From: a virus | DNA: 64,000 bases | Reading direction: 5' to 3' (one strand) | IMG/VR virus record: IMGVR_UViG_3300006793_000026 | Coordinates: 1 to 64,000 of that record | In this document: one piece after another, positions 30,907 through 40,880 of the stretch | How positions within the stretch are numbered: the first letter of the stretch is position 1 | Layout of the letters: every line of letters starts with the position of its first letter | Program-made: the position numbers and the translations under genes | Notes under the pieces: generated by a model | Databases searched by the model: none | What the model was told of the DNA's origin: nothing | Seen by the model: the letters and a program-made list of their open reading frames with translations, nothing else

Positions 30907-31864
30907 TAAGCGTGACAATATAATTCGAGACCAGAAGCCTGGTAGCCGTAAGTTGGTACACTCACCAGTTGCGGCTGTTACGCCTTCTTATTATCAACAG
31001 GAATACCCTCAACTGGTAGAGTTCCTTGAGAAGTACTTCGAATATATTGAAGACACTGCTGGCTTCGGTGATCTACTTCAGAAACTAAAGGACATCCGTA
31101 ACATTGATGTCACCGAAGAGGCATACGCACAAATACTGTCGTCAAAGGAATACGGTGCTGCCCTACCAGACCTTTCTAGTATCGATGAGACGGCGGCGGT
31201 TCGCCTCTTTGAATATTGGTACAAGGCAAAAGGTACACGGGCTGCGGTCGAGATGTACTTTAGGATTTTCCTTAACACGAATGTTGAGGTTGTATATCCA
31301 CGTGAGAATATGCTGATCGTGGATGGTGGTGACTGGGACGAGAGTCAAGTTCGTTACACCACAGTCAAAAGTCTTATTGATGAGCCACGTGCAGTTATAC
31401 AAGATGACTTCTATTATCAAGCGTTCTCGTATCTGATACGGTCAGGACAGTCGATCGATGATTGGGGTGACACATTTTACCGGGCTGCTCACGCTGCTGG
31501 CTTTAAGGTGTTTGGTGAAGTCGAGTTGTCAGGTGTCATTGGTAACTTCAACAACATCGCCACTAACTCACCTACGATTCAGCCTGGCTTCCAGACACTT
31601 GATGCTGAGATCCTTATTCTCGGTGCTGCTGCTCATGCGATGGGTGTATCACCACAAATCATTACGAAGGCCTTTAAGATCCTTGGACGTGTCGGACAGG
31701 TCGATGACTTCACATTTGCTGAGATCAATAATAACTTACAACTGTCCACATATCGTGTGTATGACTTCCATGAGACGCCAATCAGTGACTTTGATCCTGT
31801 TGGTGCGGAATCGCGTTACACAACATTACATAGACCGGCTAGAATTATTGTCGAGGCCGTATAA
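30899..31864 (+). CDS. Baseplate wedge/virion structural protein at the gp7 position
   Basis: A 321-residue protein starting MADKRDNIIRDQKPGSRKLV. It has the pattern of the structural protein that follows gp6 in distant T4-like phages: YYQQEYPQLVEFLEKYFEYI, NIDVTEEAYAQILSSKEYG, EYWYKAKGTRAAVEMYFRIF. The position equals T4 gene 7, but T4 gp7 has over 1000 residues, so homology beyond the N-terminal part is uncertain. It overlaps gp6 by 8 nt, then a late promoter follows for gp8. Confidence 0.7.
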   Translation: MADKRDNIIRDQKPGSRKLVHSPVAAVTPSYYQQEYPQLVEFLEKYFEYIEDTAGFGDLLQKLKDIRNIDVTEEAYAQILSSKEYGAALPDLSSIDETAAVRLFEYWYKAKGTRAAVEMYFRIFLNTNVEVVYPRENMLIVDGGDWDESQVRYTTVKSLIDEPRAVIQDDFYYQAFSYLIRSGQSIDDWGDTFYRAAHAAGFKVFGEVELSGVIGNFNNIATNSPTIQPGFQTLDAEILILGAAAHAMGVSPQIITKAFKILGRVGQVDDFTFAEINNNLQLSTYRVYDFHETPISDFDPVGAESRYTTLHRPARIIVEAV

Positions 31865-31871
31865 GAAAGCG

Positions 31872-31879
31872 TATAAATA
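31872..31879 (+). promoter_or_regulatory. Late promoter TATAAATA
   Basis: A perfect late box in the 46-bp gap before gp8, 31 nt before the ATG at 31911. Confidence 0.8.
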
Positions 31880-31910
31880 AGAATAACTATTCACACCCAC
31901 GGAAAAGATT

Positions 31911-33458
31911 ATGACAGCTATTATAACCAATCAGTTCAGGATCCAGAACCTGCAATACGCTAAGCGCGATATTGATTCTGGTATTGACGATATATTTCTC
32001 GCCGTCGGCCGAGCTTCTGCTTGGGATAACGACACAAACCCACCAGCTCCAAACATCGATCCACAGGATGAGATGAACGCACGCCTTAACTTCCAGTCGA
32101 TGAAGAAGGTTGCGGACATCATTCCTTGTGTTGCTCGGTACAACTGGACAAGCGGTAACACATATGTTGCTTGGGACAATAACGACCCAACGCTGGCGAC
32201 TAAGCAGTTCTATGTATTGAACCAGTCGACCTTTAATGTGTATATCTGCCTTCGTGCCGGTTCGGGTGCGTCTACAGTTGAACCTACAGGTACATCAACA
32301 GGCAACCCGTCTGAAGGTGCTGATGGTTACGTGTGGAAATACCTTTATACCATTACGGGTGCTCAAGGTGATAAGTTCCTGACTTCTGACTTTATGCCAG
32401 TCCTTCGTGACTCGAGTGTTGCTGCAGCAGCAACCGCTGGTCAAATCTGGGACTACAACATTGTTGAAGGCGGTACTGGTTACGGTTCTGCTCCGACTGT
32501 TACTATCGAAGGTGATGGTTCTGGTGCGACTGCTACTGCAGTAATCGCCGGTGGAGTTTTGACCGGTATCACGGTTACCGCTGTCGGTTCTGGCTACACA
32601 TATGCCCGAGCAGTACTGACCGGTGGTTCTGCTTCAACCGAAGCTTCTATTACACCTGTCTTGTCACCAGTCTCTCTTGGACGTGAACTGACCGGCGTTG
32701 CTGTTACGAATGCTGGATCCAGCTATCCTGCCAGTTCAACTCTAGCTTTGACCATTGTGGGTGATGGTTTTGAAGCTGCTGCGAGTGCGTCAACTGATGG
32801 ATCTGGTACAGTTAGCTCTGTCAGCGTCAGCGACGGTGGATATGGTTACACTAACTTAAGTGTTACTGTGGATCAGTCGACTGCAGGTACAACCGCTGTC
32901 CTGACTCCTCAGTTCTCTGCAGTCAAGGGCGGGTTTGGTTATGACCCAGTCGTTGATCTTCAGGCACATTATCTTATGTTCAACGTCATCCTTCAGGTTG
33001 CTGATGGTATTGACCAAGGCGGTGACTTCGTTATCAATAACGACTATCGTCAGTTGGCTCTTATCAAAAACCCACTGGATACGTCAGGTACTCAGTTGAA
33101 GTACGCATCTGATACAGGTACTGCAATGCCGTTCGTAACCGTTACCGGTGGAACGTGGATTCCTGATGACCTTATCACGGGTGGAACATCAACTGCTCAA
33201 GCGTATGTCTTGTATTACGATTCAGCTAATACACGGGTCTACTATGTTCAAGACGAAACGACTGGCTTCGATGCGTTCTCGGACGGTGAAGCGCTGTCTG
33301 GACCAGGTGGTTCGAGTGGTACTATTGACACTGGTGGCCACATCGGTGTCCGTGACATTGATAACTTCTCAGGTCGTATGTTGTACCTCGAAAACCGTGT
33401 TGCGGTTTCCCGTGCTGCTGACCAAACAGAAGACATCAAACTCGTCGTACAATTCTAA
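31911..33458 (+). CDS. 8: gp8 baseplate wedge protein with beta-repeat insert
   Basis: A 515-residue protein; T4 gp8 has 334. The N-terminus ITNQFRIQNLQYAKRDIDSG with FLAVGRASAWDND, the EGADGYVWKYLYTIT block and the C-terminal SGRMLYLENRVAVSRAADQT are the gp8 signatures. Between about residues 185 and 345 there is an insert of glycine-rich repeats (GGTGYGSAPTVTIEGDGSGA, then VTAVGSGYTYARAVLTGG, then VTNAGSSYPASSTLALTIVG), the short-repeat beta module often seen in phage tail proteins. It likely decorates the outside of the wedge. Own late promoter upstream. Confidence 0.85.
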   Translation: MTAIITNQFRIQNLQYAKRDIDSGIDDIFLAVGRASAWDNDTNPPAPNIDPQDEMNARLNFQSMKKVADIIPCVARYNWTSGNTYVAWDNNDPTLATKQFYVLNQSTFNVYICLRAGSGASTVEPTGTSTGNPSEGADGYVWKYLYTITGAQGDKFLTSDFMPVLRDSSVAAAATAGQIWDYNIVEGGTGYGSAPTVTIEGDGSGATATAVIAGGVLTGITVTAVGSGYTYARAVLTGGSASTEASITPVLSPVSLGRELTGVAVTNAGSSYPASSTLALTIVGDGFEAAASASTDGSGTVSSVSVSDGGYGYTNLSVTVDQSTAGTTAVLTPQFSAVKGGFGYDPVVDLQAHYLMFNVILQVADGIDQGGDFVINNDYRQLALIKNPLDTSGTQLKYASDTGTAMPFVTVTGGTWIPDDLITGGTSTAQAYVLYYDSANTRVYYVQDETTGFDAFSDGEALSGPGGSSGTIDTGGHIGVRDIDNFSGRMLYLENRVAVSRAADQTEDIKLVVQF

Positions 33459-33473
33459 GTGAAAGAATAATCA

Positions 33474-36400
33474 ATGGCTATCGATCTCAGTCTCGCACCT
33501 TACTATGACGACTTTAACGACGACAAGGGCTTTCACAAGCTCTTGTTCCGTCCAGGTCGTGCTGTACAGGCTCGCGAACTTACACAACTTCAAACGATCC
33601 TTCAAAATCAGATGGCACGGTTTGGTCAGAATATCTTCCTCGAAGGTACTGTGGTCATTCCAGGCGGTGTTACGATCGATACCAACTATGAGTATGTTAA
33701 ACTCAGTGCCGGTGTCTTGGCCAACCTACAGGTAGGGGCGACTCTTCAAGGCTCGAGTGGTCTGACTGCTGTCCTTCTTCAGGCGGTTGCGGCTGATGGC
33801 AGTGATCCTGATACGATCTACGTTCGTTATACGGGTGGCGGTTCAGGTAATGGTGGACGTTTTGGTGCAGGTGAAACAATCACTTTTCAAAACCCAGCCG
33901 TTGTTGATGGTGGTAATGCAGTCACTGGTTCGGTTACTGCAGCGGTCTCAGCACCTTCTGGTGTTGGTACTAAAGTCAACCTCGATAAGGGTATCTACTT
34001 TATCAAGGGTTACTTTGTCGTTGCGACGTCTCAGTCACTCATCGTTGAGAAATATGGTATTCCATCCGGCACGGTTAAGCTTGGCTTGATTTCTTCAGAA
34101 GAGATTGTTGACTCTGCGGCTGACTCATCACTTCTTTCAAACGCGATCGGTTCATCAAACGCAAATGCTCCTGGTGCCGATCGTTATAAGCTTGCACTCA
34201 CGTTGGCTCTTGAAGCAGACGTCGACGCAAGTACACAAGACTACTTCACTATTGCTACGATTAAGAATGCAGTCATCGTTGAAGCCCTGACACGTACACA
34301 ATACGGTCTACTGGGTGATGAGCTTGCACGTCGTACATATGATGAGTCTGGCAACTATACAGTCAACCCATTCATTGTTCGTGTTGAGCCATCGAGTACC
34401 AGTGGAAAGTTGAACTTTGTTGCTGATCCTGGTCGTGCATATGTCCGTGGTTACGAAGTTAACAAGACAACCTCAACGACCATCGAGGGTAACAAAGCCG
34501 AAGTAACAGGTGAGCGTAACAGTTCACGTACGGCTACTCCTTTGGGTAACTATGTTCGTGCTGAAGCACCAAACGGCAGTGACAATACTGGCTTGCCAAA
34601 CATTGGTACCTTCGCACAAGTCAACTTACGTAACTCAAGTGATACCGTCGTTGGTACTGCTAGAGTTCGTGCAGTTGAAAAAGAGTCTGCTTCAGTATAT
34701 CGTTATTACCTGTTTGATGTGTCCATGTCTTCAGGAAGCTTTAGTGCAGTTCGTGACCTGCAGGCTACTGGCTTTGAAGCGAACCTTGTTGATGCAAGCG
34801 GAACAGAGCTTACGACTGATAGTGCAGTATTACATGACACTGGTACAAACGCATTGTTGTTCTACCATCCACAAGATCGTGTTAAGCAACTGTCCGACGT
34901 GTCTATTCGTGTTCAACGTTATGTGACATTCACAACTGACGGATCGGGTTCGGTTACTGTCGACTCTGGATCATCTGATGAGAAGTGGGCAAATAGCTCA
35001 GACTGGATTCTGGTCAAAGACTCTGATGGATCGGTTGATGCATCTGGCTCTATCGGTACTGTTGGCACTGACGAAGTTACAATCACAGGTCTTGATGCGT
35101 CTGCTGGTTATAAGATGATTGCATACCTCGATAAGGATGCTCCTGTCCAAAGGCCTAAGACGAAGACTGATGTTGTTGACGAAGTCATTACACCTGTCGG
35201 TAATGTGGTTACACTTGCTGATGGTGGTACTGCGGCACACGATATCTATCAACTCGTCTCTGTTAAGGACGTTGGCGCTGGTGATGCGGACATTACAAGT
35301 CGTTATGTTCTTGACAACGGACAACGGGATAACTATTATGGCATTGGTAAGCTTACTCTTAAGGCGACTGCGGTTGCACCTACTGGTAACGTCAAAGTTT
35401 CTTTTAGCTACTTTGCTCATGCTGCCGGTGACTATTTTGCTGTCGACTCTTATGACAATCTTGTTGCTGCTGGTTCCTACTCTGATATACCTACGTATGT
35501 CAGGCCGGACGGTTCGTCAATCTTCCTTGCCGATGTCTACGACTTCAGACCAGTCATAAACGACGCTGGAACAGGTTACACCGGAGCAGGTGCTGTTGTT
35601 CAAGATCTTCCACAGATCAACGAAACGATTCAGGCCGATGTCGAGTACCACCTTCCGCGTATCGATATTCTGTACATTGCCTCAGATGGTGAGTTCGGGT
35701 TTGCAAGTGGTATCCCATCACTGAACCCAGTCCCACCACAGACGCCTGCAAACGCTATGGCAATCTATCACATCTTGTTTAACGCTGGTACGTTTGACGA
35801 GACTGACGTAACTATGGCCTTTGTCGACAATAAACGTTACACGATGCGTGACATTGGTCGTATCGAAGAGCGTGTTTCACGCGTCGAAGAGTGGTCAACA
35901 TTATCACTTCTTGAGTCTGAGACTGCTACACTCGATGTCCTCGATGAGGATGGTAACAACCGATTCAAGTCTGGTTTCTTTGTTGATAACTTCGAAGACC
36001 ATCTGTTCGCAGACTTTAATAACGCAGCATATCGTGCATCGATTGATCCACGTGTTGGTGAAGTACGTCCGACATTCCAAGAGGATAATATCCGTATGGT
36101 TTATCAGTCGTCACCGACTGACGGTAGTACATCAACAAACGTTGTCATCAAAGGTGACTTCCTGTATATGGATTATACCGAGTCGGTTGAAGTCAGCCAG
36201 TTACAAGCGTCGTCTGCGGTTAACGTGAACCCATACGCGGTTATCACCGGAACAGGTATGATCACCTTGTCTCCAGAGTCTGACGAGTGGAGAGACATAA
36301 ATACAGATACACGGTCTGTGTCTCAGGTTGATACCGAGAGAGTGGTGTCACCTGCACAAGAACAGAACTTTAACAACTGGGAATGGAACTGGGGTGGTTT

Positions 36401-36503
36401 CACTGAGCCTGAGCCAACCATCAATACTAATACTGGCGGCGGTGGCGGCGGCGGTGGAATTGACAATACTCTCGGATCCGGTGTACGGTTCAGAGCAAGA
36501 TAA
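33474..36503 (+). CDS. Large virion structural protein, DUF4815 family
   Basis: A 1009-residue protein beginning with the DUF4815 signature LAPYYDDFNDDKGFHKLLFR then PGRAVQARELTQLQTILQNQ. This family occurs in the baseplate/fibre-attachment region of distant T4-like phages, at the place of T4 gp9/gp10. The body is beta-rich with many Gly/Ser/Thr segments, a helical block near residue 790 (RDIGRIEERVSRVEEWSTLS) and a Gly-run tail (NTGGGGGGGGID). It probably links wedges and fibres; direct evidence is limited to family and context. The next gene looks like the continuation of the same system. Confidence 0.75.
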   Translation: MAIDLSLAPYYDDFNDDKGFHKLLFRPGRAVQARELTQLQTILQNQMARFGQNIFLEGTVVIPGGVTIDTNYEYVKLSAGVLANLQVGATLQGSSGLTAVLLQAVAADGSDPDTIYVRYTGGGSGNGGRFGAGETITFQNPAVVDGGNAVTGSVTAAVSAPSGVGTKVNLDKGIYFIKGYFVVATSQSLIVEKYGIPSGTVKLGLISSEEIVDSAADSSLLSNAIGSSNANAPGADRYKLALTLALEADVDASTQDYFTIATIKNAVIVEALTRTQYGLLGDELARRTYDESGNYTVNPFIVRVEPSSTSGKLNFVADPGRAYVRGYEVNKTTSTTIEGNKAEVTGERNSSRTATPLGNYVRAEAPNGSDNTGLPNIGTFAQVNLRNSSDTVVGTARVRAVEKESASVYRYYLFDVSMSSGSFSAVRDLQATGFEANLVDASGTELTTDSAVLHDTGTNALLFYHPQDRVKQLSDVSIRVQRYVTFTTDGSGSVTVDSGSSDEKWANSSDWILVKDSDGSVDASGSIGTVGTDEVTITGLDASAGYKMIAYLDKDAPVQRPKTKTDVVDEVITPVGNVVTLADGGTAAHDIYQLVSVKDVGAGDADITSRYVLDNGQRDNYYGIGKLTLKATAVAPTGNVKVSFSYFAHAAGDYFAVDSYDNLVAAGSYSDIPTYVRPDGSSIFLADVYDFRPVINDAGTGYTGAGAVVQDLPQINETIQADVEYHLPRIDILYIASDGEFGFASGIPSLNPVPPQTPANAMAIYHILFNAGTFDETDVTMAFVDNKRYTMRDIGRIEERVSRVEEWSTLSLLESETATLDVLDEDGNNRFKSGFFVDNFEDHLFADFNNAAYRASIDPRVGEVRPTFQEDNIRMVYQSSPTDGSTSTNVVIKGDFLYMDYTESVEVSQLQASSAVNVNPYAVITGTGMITLSPESDEWRDINTDTRSVSQVDTERVVSPAQEQNFNNWEWNWGGFTEPEPTINTNTGGGGGGGGIDNTLGSGVRFRAR

Positions 36504-36521
36504 TATTGGAGAATTATTAAA

Positions 36522-38573
36522 ATGGCACTAACACCACGCGTAACGACTCGGGTTCTCCCAGGTGGCATTCGTGAAACGACTGAGTCACGTATTGTCAACA
36601 CGACATTGATTCCGTTCATTCGCTCGCGGAAGGTCTTCTTTAAGATGGAAGGTCTTTTGCCAAACACTAAGCATCGTCCATACTTTGATGGTATCGACGT
36701 CTCTGTTTGGTGTCGTGAAGAAACCTTTGTTCGTGTTGCCACTGATGGCTCACTTACTCTTAACGTTCCTGATCCATCAGTATTGTCTACTCACCCTGAG
36801 GGTTCGAGTGACTTGATATCTGATGCAAACGGTACGATCGAAGGTTCGTTCTTCATCCCGAATACTGACGCCGTACGGTTTGGTACTGGTACACGCGAGT
36901 TTAAGGTCCTTGACTTTGCTGCTACGACTGATGCGAATGCTGTCTCCAAAGCGTTTGCGTCATACACTGCGACAGGTACACTCGATACACAGCAGACCAC
37001 TATCACAACGATTCGGCCGGTGGTCACGCAACCACCACGGTTCATCGATCCAGTTGCTCAGTCATTCTTAATCGAAAAGCAGTCTGGTGCATATGTTACT
37101 TCGGTCGATGTGTACTTTAAGACAAAGGCTGCGGTTACGCCTGTACGTCTTCAGCTTCGTGAGATGCAAACAGGCCTTCCTACGACGAATGTCGTTCCAG
37201 GTGCTGAGAAGATGTTGGCTCCGGCTTCGGTCAACGTGTCAGCGGACGCAAGTACTTCAACAACCTTTACGTTCGATGCGCCGGTTTATCTTGAAGGTTT
37301 CCGTGAGTATGCCATCGTCGTACTAGCAGAGTCTATCGATTATGAGATCTGGACCGCAGTAACTCAAGAGTTCTTGGTTGGTTCGACCACAAGCCGTATT
37401 ACTAAACAGCCATCACTCGGTTCGTTCTTCAAATCTCAGAACGGTTCGACATGGACACCTGATCAATCGCGTGATCTGAAGTTCCAGGTCAAGCGTGCAG
37501 CATTTAATATTGGCTCAACGACTAACGCATACTTTGAGAACGTGCCGACACAGGAACGGGCTCTTGAAGCTCAGCCGATTGAAACGACTGATACCGAAAG
37601 TACTGTACGTGTCTATATGCCTAACCACGGTTACACAGTGGGCTCAAACGTACTGCTGAGTGGCTGCGTTGATACGAATGGTATTACTGCAGCCCAACTG
37701 AACACAGCACTCACTGTTACTGACGCCGGTGACTTTGATAGTTTTGTGGTTAATACTGCGGGTACTGCAACCTCTACCGGTCGTGGCGGTGGAACAGCGG
37801 TCAATGCCGAGACACAGCTTCAGTTCGATATCATCTATCCTAACGCAAACCAACTGTTACATCCAAATACAGGTGTCGAATGGGGTTCGAAGTTTACTTC
37901 AGGATCTTCGCCGACTCAGGTCGAGACTGACTTTGCGAAAGATACTGGCTTCGGTGGTATCACAGTTAATGCGAATAACCCTCTTGATGACCCACAAATG
38001 ATTGCCTCACCACAGAATGAAACCGATCAGCTCGGTGGTGATAAGTCAATGACATGGAGAGCAGCGCTATCGTCAGATGATGATTACGTCGCTCCGATCA
38101 TTGACCTTGGTCGTTTGTCAGGTACATTGATTCGTAACCGTATTGATAACCCGGTTGCCGCGGCAGCTGACACTGGTGAGAACATTCCTAATAACTATGT
38201 GGCTGAGACTGATGCACGTAGCGGTACAGCTGCAGCGAAACATATCTTTGTTCCTATCACACTGGAAGAAGAAGCCATTGGTCTGAAAGTGCTCTTTGCA
38301 GCGAACCGTCCGGCTGATACATACATCGATCTATACTGGCGTGTTGCCGAGTCTGGTTCTGATGTAGCGCTGAACGACACTGACTGGACATTGGCAACTA
38401 TCGACCAGGCAATGCCAACCGATAATAACCCAGATACGTTCCGTGAATATGAGTATACTATCGAAGTTGGTGTAGCGTTCACGCGTTATCAATATAAGAT
38501 TGTGTTCCGTTCACAGACAACCTCTGCAGTACCACGTATCTCTGATTATCGTAGTATCGCACTTGCTACGTAA
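36522..38573 (+). CDS. Virion structural protein paired with DUF4815 protein
   Basis: A 683-residue beta-rich protein. MALTPRVTTRVLPGGIRETT, IPFIRSRKVFFKMEGLLPNT and YFDGIDVSVWCRE are patterns I recall from the C-terminal parts of longer DUF4815-type structural proteins in cyanophages, which suggests that one ancestral protein is split in two here or fused there. FIDPVAQSFLIEKQSGAYVT and a YAIVVLAES strand recall receptor-proximal attachment proteins. Ribosome site GGAG 11 nt upstream. It overlaps the coiled-coil gene by one base. Tail or baseplate periphery is likely. Confidence 0.65.
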   Translation: MALTPRVTTRVLPGGIRETTESRIVNTTLIPFIRSRKVFFKMEGLLPNTKHRPYFDGIDVSVWCREETFVRVATDGSLTLNVPDPSVLSTHPEGSSDLISDANGTIEGSFFIPNTDAVRFGTGTREFKVLDFAATTDANAVSKAFASYTATGTLDTQQTTITTIRPVVTQPPRFIDPVAQSFLIEKQSGAYVTSVDVYFKTKAAVTPVRLQLREMQTGLPTTNVVPGAEKMLAPASVNVSADASTSTTFTFDAPVYLEGFREYAIVVLAESIDYEIWTAVTQEFLVGSTTSRITKQPSLGSFFKSQNGSTWTPDQSRDLKFQVKRAAFNIGSTTNAYFENVPTQERALEAQPIETTDTESTVRVYMPNHGYTVGSNVLLSGCVDTNGITAAQLNTALTVTDAGDFDSFVVNTAGTATSTGRGGGTAVNAETQLQFDIIYPNANQLLHPNTGVEWGSKFTSGSSPTQVETDFAKDTGFGGITVNANNPLDDPQMIASPQNETDQLGGDKSMTWRAALSSDDDYVAPIIDLGRLSGTLIRNRIDNPVAAAADTGENIPNNYVAETDARSGTAAAKHIFVPITLEEEAIGLKVLFAANRPADTYIDLYWRVAESGSDVALNDTDWTLATIDQAMPTDNNPDTFREYEYTIEVGVAFTRYQYKIVFRSQTTSAVPRISDYRSIALAT

Positions 38574-38779
38574 TGAGAAAAGTAGAAGGTCATTCTAGCC
38601 TTCGGCGGTCAACAAACGGGTCAGTCATATCAGTAGATAAGACTGCCCTGGCCAGAGCCAAGGCTCAGAAGGCAAAAGATGAAGAACTAAAAAGGCTAAG
38701 AGTTGAAGTCGACCAACTCACAAGCCTTATAAATAGTATAAACACACAATTGCAAGAGTTGAAAACCAATGGCAGATAG
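38573..38779 (+). CDS. Small coiled-coil protein upstream of tail fibre
   Basis: A 68-residue basic protein (MRKVEGHSSLRRSTNGSVIS) whose C-terminal half is a clear heptad coiled coil (ELKRLRVEVDQLTSLINSIN, TQLQELK). Its stop overlaps the fibre gene start by 11 nt. Similar short proteins precede fibre genes in related phages; it may trimerise the fibre attachment site or act as an assembly factor. It contains the late box for the fibre gene. Confidence 0.65.
   Translation: MRKVEGHSSLRRSTNGSVISVDKTALARAKAQKAKDEELKRLRVEVDQLTSLINSINTQLQELKTNGR
38728..38735 (+). promoter_or_regulatory. Late promoter TATAAATA
   Basis: A perfect late box inside the end of the coiled-coil gene, 33 nt before the tail fibre ATG at 38769. 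Confidence 0.65.
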
Positions 38780-40880
38780 AACAATTACGGATACCACCCT
38801 TATCGGTGACTGGGCTGATCAATATAACCTACTCGTTGGTGATGTAGGTGACATTGATACAGTTACGACAACTGCGTCGGACCTAGTCGGTGCGGTGAAT
38901 GAGATTGATGGGGAGATTGGTACACTATCGTCCTTGACAACTACAGCAAACTCTAATCTTGTTGTGGCTGTTAATGAGCTCGATGGTGAAATCGGTACCC
39001 TTGCTTCTTTGACGACAACAGCTAACTCAAACCTCGTTGCTGCCATTAACGAGGTTGATGCTGACTTGGCGCTAAAAGCTAGTACAGACTCTCCTGCCTT
39101 TACAACTGCTGCGACCCTCGACGGTGCAGATCTTGCGACAGAAACCTACGTAACGACACAGCTGGGTAGCTATGCAACTCTTGCTTCACCGGCTCTGACA
39201 GGTAGCCCTACTGCTCCAACACAAACCACCGGTGATGCGTCGACAAAGATCGCAACGACTCAGTTTGTTCAGTCCTCAGTCGCTTCTCTTGGCGGCGGTG
39301 ACGTATTGAAAATCGGTACCCCTGTCGATGATCAACTGGCTATCTGGACCGGTGACGGTACGATCGAAGGTGACTCCGGTCTAACGTGGACTACTTCTAC
39401 TTCAACACTTGCTATCGGCGGTAATAAAGTATGGAATGCAGGAAATGATGGTGCAGCTTCTGGTCTTGACGCTGATCTCCTTGATGGCGAGCACGGCGCA
39501 TATTATCTTGACTTCGATAACTTCTCGAACCTTCCTGATCCTGCTATCACTCTTGGAGGTGACGCGACGGGTAGTATCACGCTTACTGATTTGGTTGGTG
39601 GAACGCTTACTGTTACGATCGTTGACGACTCACACAACCACGTAATTGGTAACGTTGATGGTCTGCAAACAGCCCTTGATGACAAAGCTGATTTGGCTTC
39701 TCCTGCTCTGACAGGTAACCCTACCGCAACAACTCAGACTACAGGTGATGACTCAACGCGGATCGCAACAACTGCGTTTGTTCAACAAGAGCTTGATGCT
39801 CAGGTCCATGACGCTGCTGACATTACAACAGGTACACTCAGTGCTGACCGTATACCGAGTCTTGCAGCCTCTAAGATTACGAGTGGGACATTTGCAGTAG
39901 CACGTATCCCATCACTCTCTACTGCTAAGATTACAACGGGCACATTCGCTAACGCACGTATTGCCGAGTCTAGTGTAACACAACACCAAGCAGCTCTATC
40001 GATTACCGAATCACAGATTAGTGACCTTGCCGATTATGGTGTCATTACGTCTGGCACGTCTGCGCCATCTTCAACACCAGGTGCTGTCGGTGATGTCTTT
40101 GTTGATACAACCGGTGACGTTGTCTATGTCGCTAGTGGTAACGCAAGTTCGGCGGACTGGATTCAAGTCTCTGGATCGGGTGGCGTTGGTGACCTAGGTG
40201 ATACTACAATCTCAGGTGGTTTGACGACCGGTGACTTCCTCCGTTACGACGGTGGAGCATGGGTTGATACTCACTTAATCGCTTCTGATATCCCATCACT
40301 TGCAGCTTCAAAGATCACCTCAGGAACGTTGGCCGATGCTCGTATCTCTGAATCAAGTGTAACACAGCATGAAGCAGCCTTGTCTATTGCACCAAGTCAG
40401 CTGTCTGGTAATATTGCCCTTGGTGCTGACACGTCCGGCAACTACGTTGCTACTGTGGCTGGTACGACCAATGAGATCGAAGTCACTGGTGGATCTGGTG
40501 AGGGAACCGCTATTATCGTCGGTCTTCCGAATGATGTAACGATTGGTAACGATCTGACTGTTACCGGTAATATTGCAGGTGATACTATTCAGGCACGTGC
40601 TGCAGCATCAGCGAACACATCGAGTACTCTTGGTGTAGGCGATGAGAACTCGGTTGTTATTGCAACTGGTACTATTACAGTTCCATCAGCCACGTTTACT
40701 GCCCGTGACGTCATCATCATTACAGCGGGCTCATCGGATCGCACTATCAACCGTGGGTCTGGATTGGCTATGTATCTTAACGGTACGGATGAGTCGACTG
40801 TCACGCTGGCAGCTAACGGTATGATGAGTGTCGTATTTGAGACTGCTAGTAAGTGTATTATTTCAGGTAACTTTGTATAA
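38769..40880 (+). CDS. Tail fibre protein, modular
   Basis: A 703-residue fibre. N-terminal repeats alternate LVxAVNELDGEIGTLASLTT-type units (about residues 38-95). An ASPALTGSPTAPT repeat, the GTPVDDQLAIWTGDGTIEGD module (about 180-200) and LDADLLDGEHGAYYLDFDNF (about 233-252) follow; then ITSGTLADARI-type repeats and a beta-rich tip (TINRGSGLAMYLNG). It lacks an S74 chaperone. The DNA of the GDGTIEGD module at 39345-39376 matches 24583-24614 of the other fibre at 31 of 32 positions. The DFDNFSNLPDPAI-like module also occurs at the C-terminus of the gp5-type hub. Host range protein by inference. Confidence 0.8.
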   Translation: MADRTITDTTLIGDWADQYNLLVGDVGDIDTVTTTASDLVGAVNEIDGEIGTLSSLTTTANSNLVVAVNELDGEIGTLASLTTTANSNLVAAINEVDADLALKASTDSPAFTTAATLDGADLATETYVTTQLGSYATLASPALTGSPTAPTQTTGDASTKIATTQFVQSSVASLGGGDVLKIGTPVDDQLAIWTGDGTIEGDSGLTWTTSTSTLAIGGNKVWNAGNDGAASGLDADLLDGEHGAYYLDFDNFSNLPDPAITLGGDATGSITLTDLVGGTLTVTIVDDSHNHVIGNVDGLQTALDDKADLASPALTGNPTATTQTTGDDSTRIATTAFVQQELDAQVHDAADITTGTLSADRIPSLAASKITSGTFAVARIPSLSTAKITTGTFANARIAESSVTQHQAALSITESQISDLADYGVITSGTSAPSSTPGAVGDVFVDTTGDVVYVASGNASSADWIQVSGSGGVGDLGDTTISGGLTTGDFLRYDGGAWVDTHLIASDIPSLAASKITSGTLADARISESSVTQHEAALSIAPSQLSGNIALGADTSGNYVATVAGTTNEIEVTGGSGEGTAIIVGLPNDVTIGNDLTVTGNIAGDTIQARAAASANTSSTLGVGDENSVVIATGTITVPSATFTARDVIIITAGSSDRTINRGSGLAMYLNGTDESTVTLAANGMMSVVFETASKCIISGNFV

